Assembly (NCBI GenBank): GCA_903832055.1
Contig: CAILAC010000010.1
Span: 868,001-932,000 of the forward strand
Reading direction: 5' to 3'
Length of the DNA stretch: 64,000 bases
Source: an uncultured Acidobacteriota bacterium
GTDB taxonomy: Bacteria; Acidobacteriota; Terriglobia; Terriglobales; Acidobacteriaceae
This document shows, piece after piece, positions 52,481-60,564 of this stretch. The translations under genes were made by a program, and so were the position numbers. The notes beneath the pieces were generated by a model. That model worked only from the letters and a program-made list of their open reading frames with translations, ran no database searches and was not told where the DNA came from. Each line of letters begins with the position of its first letter. Position 1 is the stretch's first letter.

Positions 52481-52688
52481 CAGGATCGGAATACCTCCAG
52501 GCCTATCAAGAGACACGCGCGAACGCCAGCATCCCCTTTCGTATTAAATCACCTTTGGGGGGCAGACCGTTTTGCGCAGCAGACGGATTGCTGCCCCCCG
52601 AGGATGAAATGCGCGACAGGAGTGGGTAGGACGGCTCCAGGTGCCGTTTGGTATCAGCATTCCGGAGGTCAAATTGGATTTGATGCGC

Positions 52689-53438
52689 TTAGTGGATCAA
52701 GCCCAGATCGGCCTTAAGCTGATCGAGGTTGAATCCTGAGGGTGAGCCCTGCTTGGTGATCCAATCCTGACTGAGGAGCACGTGAGCCTCATCGACATAT
52801 TTATTCCAGAAAGCGGTAGTCATCTTTTTAGGTGCGCCCCAGGTGATGCACGTAAAGCCATCGGCGTCGTAGGCCGGCACAAAAACCGCGTGGCCTCCCC
52901 AGCTATTGGGTTCGGCATTGGGGCCGCCGTCGGGCACCAGGTCCCAGACATCCTGATTCTGAGCGGTATTGGGCAGCGCGAGCCCAATGTAGACGCCTCC
53001 AAAGAGGTTGATGGCCTGACGAATTTCATCGAGCTTGGTGAAGGAGGGGTCGGCAAAGGCGAGGAGCTTGTGGCGGTCAAAGGAGCTCTTCTGCCAGGCG
53101 TTCAGCACATCCAGTTCCACGCCGCCTCGATCTGTTTTCGGGTCGCTGGGATTGTAGCCATCCCACTTTTCGTAGTACTTGAGCACATGGGCATCGGGAA
53201 TTGTGATTTCAGTACCGTTGTTGAGTGACCATACCTGAATTGCGTGAGCAATGCCCGCAATGGTGCAGTCGCCGAGGCGGTCGTTAAGCATCATGCCCCA
53301 GTCCTGAACGCCTTTGGTCCAGTCCTTGGTGGGCGGTGCGGCGGGCAAGCCTGCCGCAATGTAACTTGCCATCTTGAGTGTGCGGGAATCGGTCTTGACT
53401 GCCTTGCGGCCGAGCTTCATTTTGCTGTGATCTGCCAT
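52689..53438 (-). CDS. Papain-fold (C1-like) cysteine peptidase-related protein
   Basis: The 249-residue protein has a papain-like layout: Cys58 in NDRLGDCTIAGIAHA in the nucleophile helix and His183 in SWGGHAVFVPAY as catalytic base. A Trp-containing strand (CITWGAPKKM) lies near the usual Asn position. There is no signal peptide or membrane segment. AAGGAGAA upstream of ATG 53438 is a strong ribosome site. The usual oxyanion Gln may be absent, so activity is uncertain. It lies alone, before a long spacer. Confidence 0.75.
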   Translation of the reverse strand: MADHSKMKLGRKAVKTDSRTLKMASYIAAGLPAAPPTKDWTKGVQDWGMMLNDRLGDCTIAGIAHAIQVWSLNNGTEITIPDAHVLKYYEKWDGYNPSDPKTDRGGVELDVLNAWQKSSFDRHKLLAFADPSFTKLDEIRQAINLFGGVYIGLALPNTAQNQDVWDLVPDGGPNAEPNSWGGHAVFVPAYDADGFTCITWGAPKKMTTAFWNKYVDEAHVLLSQDWITKQGSPSGFNLDQLKADLGLIH

Positions 53439-53772
53439 GAGAGTTCTCCTTCAGAATGGTGATTCGCCGCTGACGCGTTTGTCACCTCAGAACATCAGCA
53501 GGACTTCGGAGTCTGAAAACACTCCTAAAGACTGCCTGACGTGCAACGCGTCCAAGGTGACAAATCTGCATTGCTTTGTCCAGAGAATAGTGATGGGTTG
53601 CGAGCAAGCGTGACATGCACGTTGCTTAGCCAGGCCGGGAGCATCTGCTGAAAAGCTCCCGCGACGACAATTCGCGACACAACAAAATGCAATCGCGTGT
53701 GGGACTTCCTTCAGCTTTCAGGTTTCTTTAAGGGACGATGCGTATGATGAGTGACTGGAGGATTTGTCTGCG
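53439..53772. other. Divergent intergenic region between papain-fold and cytochrome genes
   Basis: About 330 bases with no gene. It contains a GGGAGC/GCTCCC inverted repeat near 53640 and TATGAT (53743-53748), which may be a -10 for the cytochrome gene. No tRNA or other RNA gene is seen. Confidence 0.3.
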
Positions 53773-54369
53773 ATGACACGCTTTGTATTGGGGATCGTTC
53801 TCGGAGTTCTGTTGTTACCCATTGGGGCTTTTGTATGGTTTCAATATGGCCACCCGCCTGTTGCAGTCGCAGATGCGCCTCTGCCTATGGAGCGCCTGAT
53901 TACAGGTGTGCCGCTGCATGCGCGCATTGACAAGGAAGCGCCGGGGGAAGCAAAGGCTCAAGCCAATGAGGCGACCTTTGTTGCTGGAGCTCATGTCTAC
54001 CGCGAGCAATGCGCCTTTTGCCATGGCGTGTATGGCAGCGCCTCAAAGGTGGGCCAGCATATGTTCCCGGATGCGCCGCCGCTCTGGGAGAAGCATCATG
54101 GTGAGGTCGTGGGCGTGAGCGACGACCCGGCTGGGGAAACCTACTGGAAGGTTGCCAACGGCATCCGGCTGACGGGCATGCCCGCCTACAAGCAGGTCTT
54201 GACCGACGAAGAAATGTGGCAGGTAAGCGTATTACTGGCGAATGCCGACAAGCCGCTGCCGCCTGCTGCACTGGCGCTGTTGAAGGAACCGCTGTCGTTT
54301 GACCATCCTGACGCACCTAAGACGATTGTGATGCCACCTGCTCCGGCCAAATCTGGCGCAGCGCACTAG
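53773..54369 (+). CDS. Membrane-anchored or secreted c-type cytochrome
   Basis: The 198-residue protein starts at ATG 53773, 11 bases after GGAGG. An N-terminal hydrophobic segment (about 5-24) is an uncleaved anchor or signal. The cytochrome c domain (about 66-180) carries CAFCH (Cys80, Cys83, His84) and a likely Met ligand in LTGMPAYK. The C-terminus is Pro/Ala-rich. It is 19 bases from the DUF3574 gene and may be co-transcribed. Confidence 0.9.
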   Translation: MTRFVLGIVLGVLLLPIGAFVWFQYGHPPVAVADAPLPMERLITGVPLHARIDKEAPGEAKAQANEATFVAGAHVYREQCAFCHGVYGSASKVGQHMFPDAPPLWEKHHGEVVGVSDDPAGETYWKVANGIRLTGMPAYKQVLTDEEMWQVSVLLANADKPLPPAALALLKEPLSFDHPDAPKTIVMPPAPAKSGAAH

Positions 54370-54388
54370 TTCTCAAAAGAGTGAACGA

Positions 54389-54874
54389 ATGTTGAAGAAG
54401 AAGTTCTCGTCAATCGCGGCATTGTTGATGCTCTCAGTGCTGTTTTGCGGCCGAGTGGCCTGGTCGCAGGCGGCGCCGAGTGCGACGCTACAGGGAGATG
54501 CAGCCCATCCGGCGCAAACCGAGGGCTGGGTCGAAACAAAGCTGTATTTTGGCCTTGGCCCTGCGGGTGATGCTCGTAAAGGCGTGACCGAGGTTGAGTG
54601 GCGTGACTTTCTTGACAAGGAAGTGACGCCGCGCTTTCCTGCCGGGCTGAGCGTGGTTGACGTCTACGGGCAGTGGCAGGGCAAGACCGGACCGAATATG
54701 ACGGCGAACACGGGCGCTCATCCGAGCCGCATCCGGTCAAAGATGCTGATCATTGACTACCCCGGTTCCGCAGAAAATGCCGCGAAGATTGAGGCCATTC
54801 GCGTGGCGTGGAAGCTGCAGACCCATGACCAATCGGTGCTGAAGGTGACGCAGCCGGTGGATGTTTCGTTTTAG
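54389..54874 (+). CDS. Secreted DUF3574-domain protein
   Basis: The 161-residue protein has a signal peptide (about 1-26) and a DUF3574 domain (about 45-160) with the family pattern WVETKLYFGLGP, EWRDFLDKEVTPRFPAG and VVDVYGQWQGK. The biochemical role of DUF3574 is not established. It follows the cytochrome gene by 19 bases. Confidence 0.87.
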   Translation: MLKKKFSSIAALLMLSVLFCGRVAWSQAAPSATLQGDAAHPAQTEGWVETKLYFGLGPAGDARKGVTEVEWRDFLDKEVTPRFPAGLSVVDVYGQWQGKTGPNMTANTGAHPSRIRSKMLIIDYPGSAENAAKIEAIRVAWKLQTHDQSVLKVTQPVDVSF

Positions 54875-54950
54875 CAGGCGGTCCGAGCCGGGCAGATGCC
54901 ATACTTGTAGAGACTTCAACCATTTCAGACAGCGGGGAAAAGGAACGTCC

Positions 54951-55073
54951 ATGAGTATTCTCAGCTCCATTCGCAAAGGTTTCAGCTTTTTTCTGATGAG
55001 TATGGGCGTTTCTACGTACGCAAAAAAGCCTCAGCCGACTGCAGTACCCAAGCCTCCCGCCAAGCCTGAATAG
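54951..55073 (+). CDS. Small 40-residue protein with hydrophobic segment
   Basis: A short frame begins at ATG 54951, with AAGGA upstream, and encodes a partly hydrophobic peptide (SIRKGFSFFLMSMGVSTYAK) with a Pro/Lys tail (PAKPE). It could be a small membrane protein. The ribosome site and position between genes support it; the small size makes it uncertain. Confidence 0.45.
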   Translation: MSILSSIRKGFSFFLMSMGVSTYAKKPQPTAVPKPPAKPE

Positions 55074-55141
55074 TTTGATCACTCGGTTGTGCGTGCCTGA
55101 AACGAATCCGCCGGAGGCGCGCCAAGCGCAGCGTCAGTGGC

Positions 55142-55147
55142 TACAAT
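55142..55147 (+). promoter_or_regulatory. -10-like hexamer TACAAT of mqnC
   Basis: TACAAT ends exactly six bases before ATG 55154 with no Shine-Dalgarno, suggesting leaderless transcription of mqnC. Confidence 0.45.
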
Positions 55148-55153
55148 AGAGTT

Positions 55154-56200
55154 ATGCCGATTACTCGCCAGCAGGCTCTTGACTACTTTGAATCCGACGA
55201 CCTGATTGGTCTGGGAATGGACGCGGACGCGGTCCGCAGACGCCTTCACCCGGAGGGCGTGGTCAGCTACATCATTGACCGCAACATCAACTACACCAAC
55301 TTCTGCACGGAGTACTGTACGTTTTGCGCGTTTTACCGGCCATTGAAGGGGCCTCGTGCGAACGAAGGGTACATTCTCGAATTTGAAAAGATCTACGAGA
55401 AGATTGCCGAGACCGAGGAGCTGGGCGGGACGGGCGTGCTGATGCAGGGCGGGATTCACCCGGACCTGAAAATTGACTGGTTTGAGCGGCTGTTTACGGG
55501 CATCAAGCAGCGATTTCCGAAGATTTGGTTGCATTGCCTGTCGGCGAGCGAGATTCTGGCGATTGCCGAATACTCTGAACTGAGCCTGCGGGACACGATA
55601 GCGCGGCTGCGTGATGCCGGGCTGGACTCGATTCCGGGCGGCGGGGCGGAAATTCTGGATGACGACGTGCGGCATCGCATTGCCCGGTTGAAGTGCAGGA
55701 CGCAGGACTGGGTGGATGTGCATCGGACGGCGCACCAGCTTGGCATGCGGACGACGGCGACGATGATGTTTGGCGTGGGCGAAAATTTTGACCAGCGCAT
55801 CAACCACTTCGAGGTGGTGCGGCAGCTGCAGGAAGAGACGGGCGGATTTACGGCGTTTATTCCGTGGAGCTTTCAGCCGAACCATACGGCGCTGGGCGGG
55901 CGCGGCTGGGAAGAGGCAACATCGGTCGAGTATCTGAAAGTACTGGCTATCTCGCGGCTGTATCTCGATAACATCGAAAACGTGCAGGCAAGCTGGGTCA
56001 CCCAGGGGCTCAAGGTGCTGGAGTTAGGTCTGCACTTTGGCGGCAATGATGTGGGCTCGGTGATGTTAGAGGAAAACGTCGTCAAGGCTGCCGGGACCAG
56101 CAACTGCACCACAGAAGAAGAACTACGCCGCATCATCCGCGATGCGGGCTTCAAGCCTGTGCAGCGGGATACCTTGTATCGGACTATGTTTTTGAATTGA
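55154..56200 (+). CDS. mqnC: Cyclic dehypoxanthinyl futalosine synthase
   Basis: MqnC is a radical SAM enzyme of the futalosine pathway to menaquinone, converting dehypoxanthinyl futalosine to its cyclic form. The 348-residue protein carries the cluster motif CTEYCTFC (Cys51, Cys55, Cys58), the GGTGVLMQGGIHPDL region and C-terminal TSNCTTEEELRRIIRDAGF, all typical. It shows that the organism makes menaquinone by the futalosine route; the other mqn genes are not in this window. Confidence 0.96.
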   Translation: MPITRQQALDYFESDDLIGLGMDADAVRRRLHPEGVVSYIIDRNINYTNFCTEYCTFCAFYRPLKGPRANEGYILEFEKIYEKIAETEELGGTGVLMQGGIHPDLKIDWFERLFTGIKQRFPKIWLHCLSASEILAIAEYSELSLRDTIARLRDAGLDSIPGGGAEILDDDVRHRIARLKCRTQDWVDVHRTAHQLGMRTTATMMFGVGENFDQRINHFEVVRQLQEETGGFTAFIPWSFQPNHTALGGRGWEEATSVEYLKVLAISRLYLDNIENVQASWVTQGLKVLELGLHFGGNDVGSVMLEENVVKAAGTSNCTTEEELRRIIRDAGFKPVQRDTLYRTMFLN

Positions 56201-56228
56201 CTGTCTAGACGTTCATCAGCGAGAAGCC

Positions 56229-56894
56229 TTACGACTGAGGCTTTTTGTTTTTGGATTGCTCTCGTATCATGCGTAGATCTATTAAGGTTCCCTTTAGACT
56301 GGCATCGCCATGCTGCTTGCCTTCCGGATAGAAAAAATCGGTGAACACCCAGTTGTTGTTGAGCATTTTGAGATCTGGCTTCACAACCGGCTTTTTTATT
56401 CCGGCATCTATACCCCATACGTTTGCGTGGCAGATTCCGTGGTCTACATTCACGCTCTCGACCCAATACTTCCCTCCCCAGTCCTGAGCATTTATGAACG
56501 GATCGAAATCGAGACCAACGATGTCGCCTGGTTCTTCATCCTGAGCTTTTCTGTCTTCTGCGAGCAGCCGAGTCAGTTCCGGAGCTAGGACGGGTAGCTG
56601 TTGCTTGAGCACCTGCTCTTCGGCGGGAACCGCGTGCTTGTTGGTGATTTCCGTATTGAGTTTGTCGAAATATGAGTCGTAAAAACTCTGGACGAATTTA
56701 TGGCAGGATTTTTGGGGTTCGGTTTCGGAGGTTGAGGAGACTTGAACATTCGCTTTTGGCTCAAGGGCCTGGCTTTTTGCTGAGCCGGTAGATGCGCCCT
56801 TGCAGGCGCTGATTGCGGTCAGTGCTAACAGTGCACTGCCGTGAAGGCGAGAATTTAAATTTACTTTCAAGAGGATCTTCCGTGGCTGGGGCAT
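56229..56894 (-). CDS. DUF3828-like lipoprotein
   Basis: From ATG 56894 the protein has 221 residues, with a lipobox (ISAC) after a short signal. The mature domain has the DUF3828-like pattern KFVQSFYDSYFDKL, FINAQDWGGKYWVESVNV and VKPDLKMLNNNWVFTDF. The frame extends upstream to 57041, but that part overlaps the start of higB and has no signal peptide. It is divergent from the HigBA pair. Function is unknown. Confidence 0.75.
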   Translation of the reverse strand: MPQPRKILLKVNLNSRLHGSALLALTAISACKGASTGSAKSQALEPKANVQVSSTSETEPQKSCHKFVQSFYDSYFDKLNTEITNKHAVPAEEQVLKQQLPVLAPELTRLLAEDRKAQDEEPGDIVGLDFDPFINAQDWGGKYWVESVNVDHGICHANVWGIDAGIKKPVVKPDLKMLNNNWVFTDFFYPEGKQHGDASLKGTLIDLRMIREQSKNKKPQS

Positions 56895-56969
56895 GTTGGT
56901 TAGATGGAGAGATTGAATATTGGTGGACACCTCATCGTAATTGATTGCCTGGCCTGAACCGGAAAGAAT

Positions 56970-56987
56970 TGTAGCTTTTATGCTACA
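56970..56987. promoter_or_regulatory. Inverted-repeat operator overlapping the HigBA promoter
   Basis: TGTAGC and GCTACA form perfect 6-bp arms around a 6-base spacer. The right arm overlaps the -10-like TACACT (56984-56989), whose 3' end is six bases before GTG 56996. It is a good candidate for antitoxin binding and autorepression of a leaderless transcript. Confidence 0.6.
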
Positions 56988-56995
56988 CTCGCACC

Positions 56996-57319
56996 GTGAT
57001 TGAAATTGTCCGCTATCGGATGGAGGACGGACAAGAGCCATTCACGGAATGGATACGCGGTCTGCGGGACGGCGTGGCCAAGATTCGAGTCGCGGCGCGA
57101 TTGCGGCAAGTCGAGGTTGGAAACTTTGGGGATTGCAAGCCAGTAGGCGACGGGGTGACGGAATTGCGGATTCACGTCGGCGCTGGCTATCGGGTCTATT
57201 GCGGTCGAAGCGGAAAGACCCTTGTGGTTCTGCTTTGCGCGGGCGACAAGAGCAGTCAGGCGAGAGACATCCTTCGAGCGAGGGAATTCTGGGCGGATTG
57301 GAAGCGGAGGCGGGCATGA
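56996..57319 (+). CDS. higB: HigB/RelE-type toxin (phage-derived Gp49-like family)
   Basis: The 107-residue protein has the RelE-superfamily addiction-toxin pattern: EIVRYRMEDGQEPFTEWI at the N-terminus, then KIRVAARLRQVEVGNFG and the strand block ELRIHVGAGYRVYCGRSGKTLVVLLCAGDK. Such toxins cleave mRNA on the ribosome. The GTG start 56996 fits the promoter arrangement, and its stop overlaps the antitoxin ATG (ATGA). Toxin first and antitoxin second is the HigBA order. Confidence 0.9.
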   Translation: MIEIVRYRMEDGQEPFTEWIRGLRDGVAKIRVAARLRQVEVGNFGDCKPVGDGVTELRIHVGAGYRVYCGRSGKTLVVLLCAGDKSSQARDILRAREFWADWKRRRA

Positions 57320-57657
57320 AGAAATTGGCTGGAGCAGTTTCGCACCACGAGCGGGAGATCGAAGAACTTCAGTCCGACCGGGAGTTTGCGGTGGGCTATT
57401 TGAAGTATGCGATGGAATGTCTCGACAATCCTGAGGAACGTGCCGGGGCGTTGCTTTCAATACGAGCGGTGGCAGAGGCGTATGGAGGACTGGGAGCGGT
57501 GGCTGCGGAGGCGGGCATCAGTCGGGAATCGCTGTACCGGGCGCTTTCGCCCAAGGGCAATCCTACGCTAAAAACGCTGGTGGCGGTGCTGAAGGTGGTT
57601 GGACTTCGGCTATCGGTGACCGAAGCGCCAGTGACCGAGGCTTCCGCTCAACGTTAG
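57316..57657 (+). CDS. higA: HigA-type helix-turn-helix antitoxin
   Basis: The 113-residue protein has a helical N-terminus. A C-terminal Xre-like helix-turn-helix follows (about 60-105: GGLGAVAAEAGISRESLYRALSPKGNPTLKTL), typical of the DNA-binding addiction antidote family paired with this toxin type. The ATG overlaps the toxin stop by four bases. It should bind the TGTAGC-N6-GCTACA repeat upstream of the toxin. Confidence 0.88.
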   Translation: MKKLAGAVSHHEREIEELQSDREFAVGYLKYAMECLDNPEERAGALLSIRAVAEAYGGLGAVAAEAGISRESLYRALSPKGNPTLKTLVAVLKVVGLRLSVTEAPVTEASAQR

Positions 57658-57671
57658 CCCCGGCCCTCCAA

Positions 57672-58667
57672 CTACTTCATCCAGCTCGGCTTTGGCGGGA
57701 TGACGGATTCGTCGGGGGTGAGCAGGCCCTGGGCACGGAGCCATGTTTCGAGCAGGCCGGGCCATTGGTCGAGCGCGGCTTCGCCTTTGCCCAGGCCGCT
57801 GCCGTGTGCGCCTTTGGCGAAGATGTGCATTTCTACCGATACGCCGGACTTCAGCAGGGCCTCGTAGAAGGTCAATGCTTGTTCGACGGGGACGGTTGCA
57901 TCGTCGGTCGTGTGATAGATGAAGGTCGGCGGAGTGTCTTTGCTGACGAAGTGGTCAGGGGAGTAGTTTTTCTGGAACTCCTCGCAGCGGTCCATGATGT
58001 TGACCAGTTGGCAGTAGGTCAGGTGGGCGGTGTTGGGGCTGATGCCGCCGATCCAGGGGTAGCCGAGGATGAGGTAGTCGGGACGGCTGGAGACGCGTTC
58101 GATTGGGTCTTCCGCGTCTGGCTTGCCGGGGACGAATTGAGTGCCTGAGAGCCCGGCGAGGTGGCCGCCCGCTGAGAATCCGATGACGGCAATGCGATTG
58201 GGCGCGATGTGAAAGTCGCGAGCGCGAGCGCGGACCAGTTGCACGGCCCGGCGTGCATCGACAAGCGGCACGGGGAGCAGGTATTTCTGGCCGAGCCGGT
58301 AGCGGAGGACGTAGGCAGTGAAACCGTGGGCGGTGAACCAGTCCGCCACTTCCCTGCCCTCGAGGATTGAGGCCAGGCCCATGTAGGCTCCGCCAGGCAG
58401 CACGATGACGGCGCTTCCGTTTTCATGGCCGGGCTGGGGCTGAAGTACTGAGAGCGTCGGGACGTCTTCGCAGGCGGAGCCCTTGGCCCCCGGTGCGTCC
58501 CCGGGCCAGAGTCGAATCGTCGTGATGCCGAGGAAGGCGTTTGACGATGCCGCTTCCGGGCACCCTTGAGCAGGTGCGGCATTGGCCGTCTGGGCTTCGG
58601 TTTTGAGCGACACAAGCGTGAAGGCCAGGGCGGCAGCGACGAGCACGAGGTTAAAGCGAATTCTCAA
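57672..58667 (-). CDS. Secreted alpha/beta-hydrolase (esterase-like)
   Basis: The 331-residue protein has a signal peptide (about 1-25) and an alpha/beta-hydrolase fold: oxyanion-loop LPGGAYMGLA in place of HGGG, nucleophile Ser165 in GFSAGGHLAG, a likely Asp in HTTDDATVPVE and catalytic His in KGAHGSGLG. This matches BD-FAE/xylan-esterase-like secreted enzymes. The start is TTG 58667, about seven bases after GGAGG. The substrate is unknown, probably an acetylated or small ester outside the cytoplasm. Confidence 0.9.
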   Translation of the reverse strand: MRIRFNLVLVAAALAFTLVSLKTEAQTANAAPAQGCPEAASSNAFLGITTIRLWPGDAPGAKGSACEDVPTLSVLQPQPGHENGSAVIVLPGGAYMGLASILEGREVADWFTAHGFTAYVLRYRLGQKYLLPVPLVDARRAVQLVRARARDFHIAPNRIAVIGFSAGGHLAGLSGTQFVPGKPDAEDPIERVSSRPDYLILGYPWIGGISPNTAHLTYCQLVNIMDRCEEFQKNYSPDHFVSKDTPPTFIYHTTDDATVPVEQALTFYEALLKSGVSVEMHIFAKGAHGSGLGKGEAALDQWPGLLETWLRAQGLLTPDESVIPPKPSWMK

Positions 58668-58694
58668 AACGGGGCCTCCGGAAGATGAGGCAAA

Positions 58695-60374
58695 TTATAG
58701 ACGAATCAGCTTGTGACCCGGGCAGCCATCGCCAGCCTCGCGGACCAAGGCCTCAACCAGAGGCTGGCCGTAGCGGGCCAGGTAAAAGGCCGCACCGACT
58801 GACCGCTCCTGCAGGTGGCCGTGAGGATAGATGGCCTGCACGATCGCCTGGGCGTGACGCCCGAGCGAGGTTTCCTTTTGCAATTCAAAATTGGCAGCCA
58901 TGCGGCGCAGGCGGTTCATCTGGTAGCGCATCTTGCTGGCAGAAACAGAGGCAGAGCGGCCAAGGTCGGCGTCAAGCTGGGCCATGTAGTCGGTGAGGAA
59001 GGAGAGTTCGCTATCGAGTGCGTTGCCGGCGGCAGCCAGGCGCTGCTTGCCGGCGATGGGCATGGCGCGCGCTGCGAGGCTCTGGGCCAGGGATTCCTCG
59101 GTGGATGCAAGCACGGTTTCGAGCGAAAGCTCATGGCGGTCAAACAGCTCGGCAATGGAGGGTTCGACGAGGGTCGCTGATAGACGCGGCAGCACCGGCG
59201 TAAGCCTGCCCAGAATGCGCTCATAGAGGACCGCCGACTGCGCAAAGTACGCAATCTCAGCCGGTCCGCCGACATAGGCGGAGGTGGGCAGAATCTGATC
59301 CTGAAACAAGGGGCGCAGCAGAGCCGAGGGAGAGATGCGTTCCGGCTCGCTGGCGAGGATGCTGAGAAGCTCGTCGGAGGAGTAGCGGTCCCGGCCAGCC
59401 TGCCACAGACCGGCTGGCTCGGTCGCGGATGGTTCAGTGCGCTTGAGGGCGGTGCGCGCGCCTGTCTGTGCATCGAGCAGGAAGAGCAGGCTGTTGCCGT
59501 CGGCCACTGCGACCTGCGCGTGGTAGCCTGCCGCCACGATCTCCTGATTGCGCTCGAGCAATGCCTGATGCAACTCATCGGCGCGCTCAATGGCAGCGCG
59601 CAACACGGGTGCGCCCAGACGATGGGCATCGCGTCCTGAGGGGTCCAGCACGAGCAGCCCCTTTGATGCGAACACCTTGCCGTAAAACTCAGCAAAGGCT
59701 GCGGCCAGCGTCTGCCCGGGCCTGTAAGCGGCGGCCAGCCATTCCATTGCGTCGGAGTATCCGATCAATTCCCATGCCTGGTCGATCAGTGGCGTAATCG
59801 AGTCATCTAGAACGATGCCACCGACCCGAACTGCGCTGGTCGGCGAGTGATCGTAGGTCAATTTGGTGAGCGCGCGGCGCGCGGGAAAGGTGACGTGATT
59901 GACTTCAGCAAAGTCGTGATCTTCGGTTGCCAGCCAGAAGACGGGCAGGTGGGCGTGTCCAGCTGCGGTTGCCTGCTGCGCCAGCGCAATTGCTGTTGCA
60001 GCCTTGTGCGGGGTAAAGAGGGGTCCGCCGAGAATTCCGACCTGCTGGCCGGTGACGACGACGTTTACGCCCTGGCGGAGTCGTTCGAGAGAGGAGGCAT
60101 GCAGAGGGTTCTGATCGGCGAGCAGTTGCGCGACCTGCGCCCGGTGGCTCGCGCTGTGAAGAACCGGTGTCTGCTGCCAACCGAGGTCACGCGGATTGCG
60201 CGAGAACCAGGAAGGGGTGCCTCCGGAGCGGCCATCCCCAAAAGGCACCGACGGCTCTGCGGAGCAATAGTCCCGAAACAGGCGGCTGAGGCCGGGCACA
60301 ACGGTGATGGGGAAGCACTCTGTGTTCAAGCTTGGTCTCTCAGGGTTTCTGGAGCGGCAGAATTTCCCGCTCAT
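58695..60374 (-). CDS. bshC: Bacillithiol biosynthesis cysteine-adding enzyme
   Basis: BshC attaches cysteine to glucosaminyl-malate in the last step of bacillithiol synthesis. The 559-residue protein shows the family motifs VVTGQQVGILGGPLFT, PVFWLATEDHDFAEVNHV and PTSAYVGGPAEIAYFAQ, and a C-terminal coiled coil. ATG 60374 has TAGACT five bases upstream and no Shine-Dalgarno; an in-frame TTG at 60329 would give an N-terminus (NTECFPITVVPG) and length (544) closer to the family. The start is therefore open. Confidence 0.93.
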   Translation of the reverse strand: MSGKFCRSRNPERPSLNTECFPITVVPGLSRLFRDYCSAEPSVPFGDGRSGGTPSWFSRNPRDLGWQQTPVLHSASHRAQVAQLLADQNPLHASSLERLRQGVNVVVTGQQVGILGGPLFTPHKAATAIALAQQATAAGHAHLPVFWLATEDHDFAEVNHVTFPARRALTKLTYDHSPTSAVRVGGIVLDDSITPLIDQAWELIGYSDAMEWLAAAYRPGQTLAAAFAEFYGKVFASKGLLVLDPSGRDAHRLGAPVLRAAIERADELHQALLERNQEIVAAGYHAQVAVADGNSLLFLLDAQTGARTALKRTEPSATEPAGLWQAGRDRYSSDELLSILASEPERISPSALLRPLFQDQILPTSAYVGGPAEIAYFAQSAVLYERILGRLTPVLPRLSATLVEPSIAELFDRHELSLETVLASTEESLAQSLAARAMPIAGKQRLAAAGNALDSELSFLTDYMAQLDADLGRSASVSASKMRYQMNRLRRMAANFELQKETSLGRHAQAIVQAIYPHGHLQERSVGAAFYLARYGQPLVEALVREAGDGCPGHKLIRL

Positions 60375-60564
60375 GATTGAGTCTAACTGCTACTGACGAT
60401 AATCAGAATTAGGGATGCGCCTGAGCCGCTCCAGGATGCAGGCATGATGGCGACAGAACAAAAGAAATTGTTGAATCGAGGAGCTGGATTGACATTCCGC
60501 TGACTCAGTCTGGTGGTACGGTAAATCTTGGCGAAATTTCGCAATGGGTTCGTTGAGGGACAAG

